From: JADFWK01 sp035527895
Lineage (GTDB): Bacteria > Desulfobacterota > DSM-4660 > Desulfatiglandales > B25-G16
Assembly: GCA_035527895.1 (NCBI GenBank)
Contig: DATKZQ010000068.1
Location: 1-15,143 of the forward strand
Length of the DNA stretch: 15,143 bases
Reading direction: 5' to 3'
Shown here: in pieces, positions 12,676 to 15,143 of the stretch
Position numbering within the stretch: the first letter of the stretch is position 1
How the letters are laid out: each line of letters opens with the position of its first letter
Made by a program: the position numbers and the translations under genes
The notes under the pieces: generated by a model
What the model was told of the DNA's origin: nothing
The model's database searches: none
The model's input: the letters and a program-made list of their open reading frames with translations, nothing else

Positions 12676-13893
12676 TTATCTCCTTCCGAAGGTGACAAAC
12701 AGGGCAAAGAGGCCCAGGATCACGAGGATGATAATCCCGATGCCGATCCAGCCCCAGGCGGCCGATGCCTTGACCGTAATCCTGAACTCCAGGTCATCAC
12801 TGCTCTTCTCGCCCTTGATGTTCACCCCCACGGCATAGTCTCCCACCAGGGCCTCGGCTGCGGGGGTGATGCTGAGCTCGATCTGCTTGAGGTCTCCCGG
12901 CTCGATGGTGGGGAGCTTCTCCGGTTCGAACTTTACCGTCCAGTTCTCCGGTTTGATGGATAAGAATTCGATATCGGTGGCAGGGGCAGAGCCGGTGTTT
13001 TTGATGTAGATAGAGAGATTGCCCTGTTTCCCCTTTTCCGTGGTCAGGGAGAGAAGTCCAGAGGGAGTCCCTGCGTCCAGCTTGTAGGTGCCCGTAATAA
13101 TGACCTTCAGTTCCGCCTCTGCCTTTAACTCTCCAGCGCTGATGCTGACTGGTATGAGGTAGTCTCCTGCCGTGCAGAACCGGTCAGGGGTAACCTCCAC
13201 GTTCAGGCTCTTGCTCTCATTGTCCTTGAGCCTGAGCGATGAGATGTATTTGTCCTCATAGGGGGGCTTGAAGTTGGTCTGCCAGTTCTTGGGGGCGGTA
13301 GCGGTGAGGTTAAAGAGGGCCTCCTTGTCGATCTTGTTTTTGACATCCAAGGAGAACTCGAACTTGGCATCGCTGGGGCCCCGCAACACCGGATATGAGG
13401 TGGTGAGCTCTATCTCCCCCTTCTCCTTTTCCTTTTCGATGAGGGTGACCGAGAGTGTAGGGGAGGCAGTCAGGATGCCGTCAGTGCTTCGGGCGGAGAC
13501 CTTGAAGGTGTAGGTGCCCGGTTTGGTGGTCTTGTCGGGTTTCGCGTTAAACTGGACCGTCTTATCCCCATCCTCGGGCACGAAGATGCCGGTGATGCCG
13601 AAGCTGTACGTCTTGATCCTGCTCTCCCATCCCTTGGGAGATGCGGTGATGGTAAAGGACATGGTCTCATCGCGTCTGCCCTTGTTTTTGACGATGAGAT
13701 CCACACTGGCATCGTCTCCTTCGTTGATCACCACGCCCGGGTACTCAAAGGCAACGGAGATGCCTCGCTCGGGGCGGGTGTCTTTCTTGTCCGTTTGCTC
13801 GGCGGCAAAGGCAGGGCACAGCACTGCAGTGCCGAGGGCAAGGGTCAGGATTACGAACAGTATCCACAGGGTGCTCGCTGGTCTTGTTGTCAT
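12676..13893 (-). CDS. Secreted, membrane-anchored protein with NEW3/CARDB-like repeats (COG1470 type)
   Basis: A 405-residue extracytoplasmic protein. An N-terminal signal peptide (residues 1-30, hydrophobic core ILFVILTLALGTAVL, likely cut after AFA) is followed by three beta-sandwich repeats of about 100 residues (roughly 45-150, 160-268, 278-375). Each has the NEW3-like pattern: a 'vkNkG' strand, then a xPxxW segment (SPKGWE, APKNWQ, KPENWT), then a GDY/GTY strand (PGTYTFKV, AGDYLIPV, VGDYAVGV). A C-terminal membrane helix (about 378-400) ends in a short basic tail. The repeats look like adhesion or ligand-binding modules. AAGGAGG lies six bases before the ATG. It leads an operon with an ABC ATPase and permease, which suggests that it is an extracytoplasmic partner of that transporter. 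Ligand and function are unknown. Confidence 0.88.
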   Translation of the reverse strand: MTTRPASTLWILFVILTLALGTAVLCPAFAAEQTDKKDTRPERGISVAFEYPGVVINEGDDASVDLIVKNKGRRDETMSFTITASPKGWESRIKTYSFGITGIFVPEDGDKTVQFNAKPDKTTKPGTYTFKVSARSTDGILTASPTLSVTLIEKEKEKGEIELTTSYPVLRGPSDAKFEFSLDVKNKIDKEALFNLTATAPKNWQTNFKPPYEDKYISSLRLKDNESKSLNVEVTPDRFCTAGDYLIPVSISAGELKAEAELKVIITGTYKLDAGTPSGLLSLTTEKGKQGNLSIYIKNTGSAPATDIEFLSIKPENWTVKFEPEKLPTIEPGDLKQIELSITPAAEALVGDYAVGVNIKGEKSSDDLEFRITVKASAAWGWIGIGIIILVILGLFALFVTFGRR

Positions 13894-14240
13894 GGTGTTC
13901 CTCCTTGGGGTTTGTCAGATAATGTATCGCAAGCTCATTCAAGGGCTTGTTATTCAAGATTGCAGAACTTAATAAAAAACCCGTCCAATGTCAACACAAT
14001 ATCTTGCTTATCAAGCTCAATTGAGAAATACCTTCTGGTCGCGATAATCGGCAGCTAAGTGAAGCCGCACCGCTAAGAACTTAGAAATACTCCATAAGGG
14101 GCTTTTTCTTGCAACTTTCCTGACTTTTATATAAGGTATTCCTTGGTCCGGCAACATCTTTTTGAATACAACCAAATCGTAATAATACGAACCGTTCCTG
14201 CAATCCATGGAACACGGAAATACACATCCAGAGGGGAATA
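13894..14240. other. Divergent promoter region between NEW3 operon and MASE3 sensor
   Basis: At 347 bases this is AT-richer than both flanks and has no supportable gene. It carries dyads that could be operators: CTCAATTGAG (14016-14025, perfect palindrome), CTAAGT/ACTTAG with an 18-base spacer near 14053-14082, and TCGTA-N4-TACGA (14177-14190). Ribosome sites for both flanking genes lie at its two ends. Confidence 0.5.
14109..14135 (+). promoter_or_regulatory. Possible promoter for the MASE3 sensor gene
   Basis: TTGCAA (14109-14114) and TATAAG (14130-14135) are separated by 15 bases, slightly short of the optimum; TATATA at 14128-14133 is an alternative -10. This lies about 105 bases upstream of the start codon. 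It is a weak candidate by eye. Confidence 0.25.
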
Positions 14241-15143
14241 ATGCCCACAAAACCGGAGCGCCTTATCTCCCGTAGTTATCAAATTGTCATTTCCTCGATT
14301 TTGCTCTTGTTCGGGCTCTATCTCACAAGCCTTTTCGGCTATCTCCTATTCCACAGCACCGCCGAAGTATTCAGCATCGTCGTGGCCTGTGGTATTTTCA
14401 TGGTCGCTTGGAATTCACGTCGTTTTCTGGACAACAACTATCTCCTTTTCATAGGGATTGCGTATCTTTTTGTCGCGCTTTTAGATCTGGTTCATACCTT
14501 GGCCTATAGAGGCATGGGAGTATTTCCAGGATACGCCACCAACTTGCCCACGCAGCTCTGGATTGCTGCCCGATACATGGAGAGTGTTTCCCTTCTTCTT
14601 GCCCCTCTTTTTATTCGCCGCAGATTGTATACAAGCCTTACTTTTTTCGGCTATGTCGCAATTAGCGCGTTTTTGCTGAGCTCCATTCTTGTTTGGAACG
14701 TTTTCCCCGACTGTTTCATTGAAGGGCAGGGGTTGTCTTCCTTCAAAAAGGCCAGTGAGTACATCATTTCTCTGATTCTTTTGATTTCCACCGGCCTTCT
14801 GATGCAAAGGCGTGAGGCCTTCGACGAGGAGGTGTTGCAGCTGCTAGTTGGATCGCTCCTCCTGACCATTGGTTCAGAACTGTTCTTTACGTTTTATGTG
14901 CACGCCTATGGTCTCTCCAATTTGATTGGGCACTTCTTTAAGATCATCTCCTTTTACCTTATGTACAGGGCTATCATCCAGACGGGCCTGGTCAGACCGT
15001 ATGACCTGCTTTTCAGAAACCTGAAGCAACGTGAGGAACAGTACCGGGCAATTGTGGAGGATCAAACAGAACTCGTTTGCCGGTTTAAACCCAAAATGGC
15101 AGTCACCTTTGTTAACGAGGCCTTCTGCAAATACTTCGGCAAG
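14241..15143 (+). CDS. MASE3-PAS membrane sensor protein, 3' end outside window
   Basis: The frame is open from ATG 14241 (AGAGGGG four bases upstream) to the window end: 301 residues, incomplete. Residues about 12-245 form a MASE3-type membrane sensor domain with about seven to eight hydrophobic segments. Conserved MASE3-like blocks are seen: FHSTAEVFSIVVACGIF (37-53), WNSRRFLDNNYLLFIGIAYL (57-76), LLDLVHTLAYRGMGVF (80-95) and NLPTQLWIAARYMES (101-115). After a short linker a PAS domain begins at about 265 (EEQYRAIVEDQTELVCRF) and is cut at residue 301. The missing part is probably a histidine kinase or a GGDEF domain; MASE3 is found with both. It is divergent from the NEW3-ABC operon, but regulation of that operon by this protein is not shown by the sequence. 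Confidence 0.9.
   Translation, partial: MPTKPERLISRSYQIVISSILLLFGLYLTSLFGYLLFHSTAEVFSIVVACGIFMVAWNSRRFLDNNYLLFIGIAYLFVALLDLVHTLAYRGMGVFPGYATNLPTQLWIAARYMESVSLLLAPLFIRRRLYTSLTFFGYVAISAFLLSSILVWNVFPDCFIEGQGLSSFKKASEYIISLILLISTGLLMQRREAFDEEVLQLLVGSLLLTIGSELFFTFYVHAYGLSNLIGHFFKIISFYLMYRAIIQTGLVRPYDLLFRNLKQREEQYRAIVEDQTELVCRFKPKMAVTFVNEAFCKYFGK

Overview
The window looks like a chromosomal segment of a strictly anaerobic bacterium, most likely of the Desulfobacterota (deltaproteobacterial) type. The clues are a gene group resembling the orange-protein (ORP) loci of Desulfovibrio (an Mrp/NBP35 ATPase, two ferredoxin-containing MinD-family ATPases and a small NifX/NifB-fold protein), glycine-rich DUF5320-type proteins, and a MASE3 sensor. 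Taxonomy is inferred from gene content only; other anaerobic phyla such as Nitrospirota are not excluded. No tRNA, rRNA, CRISPR array, insertion sequence or phage gene was found.

Layout. (1) 2-748, plus strand: two Gly/Tyr/Pro-rich DUF5320-type proteins, the first cut by the window edge, with two hairpins and a possible 18-codon ORF between them. A terminator-like hairpin follows at 832-854. (2) 886-7866, plus strand: an Fe-S and metallocluster block. The order is Mrp/NBP35 ATPase, a 187-bp palindromic repeat patch, two overlapping MinD-like ATPases with 2x[4Fe-4S] insertions, an FmdB-type zinc ribbon, an IscU-like scaffold (A), a short DnaJ-like protein, an ORP/NifX-like protein, a 604-bp gap, a canonical IscU-like scaffold (B), and an overlapping IscS/NifS cysteine desulfurase. 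(3) 8034-9724, minus strand: a PiT phosphate transporter followed by its DUF47 (PhoU-like) partner. (4) 10011-10670, minus strand: a stand-alone metallo-beta-lactamase-fold hydrolase. (5) 10956-13893, minus strand: a tightly packed three-gene operon (secreted, membrane-anchored NEW3-repeat protein; ABC ATPase; ABC-2 permease) ending in a strong intrinsic terminator. (6) 14241 to the window end, plus strand: the start of a MASE3-PAS sensor protein, divergent from the NEW3 operon.

How the parts may work together. The cysteine desulfurase would supply sulfur to the scaffolds. The P-loop ATPases (Mrp and the two MinD-Fd proteins) could load or carry clusters, and the ORP-like protein is a candidate metal-cluster acceptor. 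The short DnaJ-like protein may stand in for HscB, since no HscA/HscB pair is visible and neither scaffold carries the LPPVK chaperone-binding motif. This is an inference from gene neighbourhood. The phosphate, MBL, ABC and sensor genes on the other side of 7867 look like separate transcription units.
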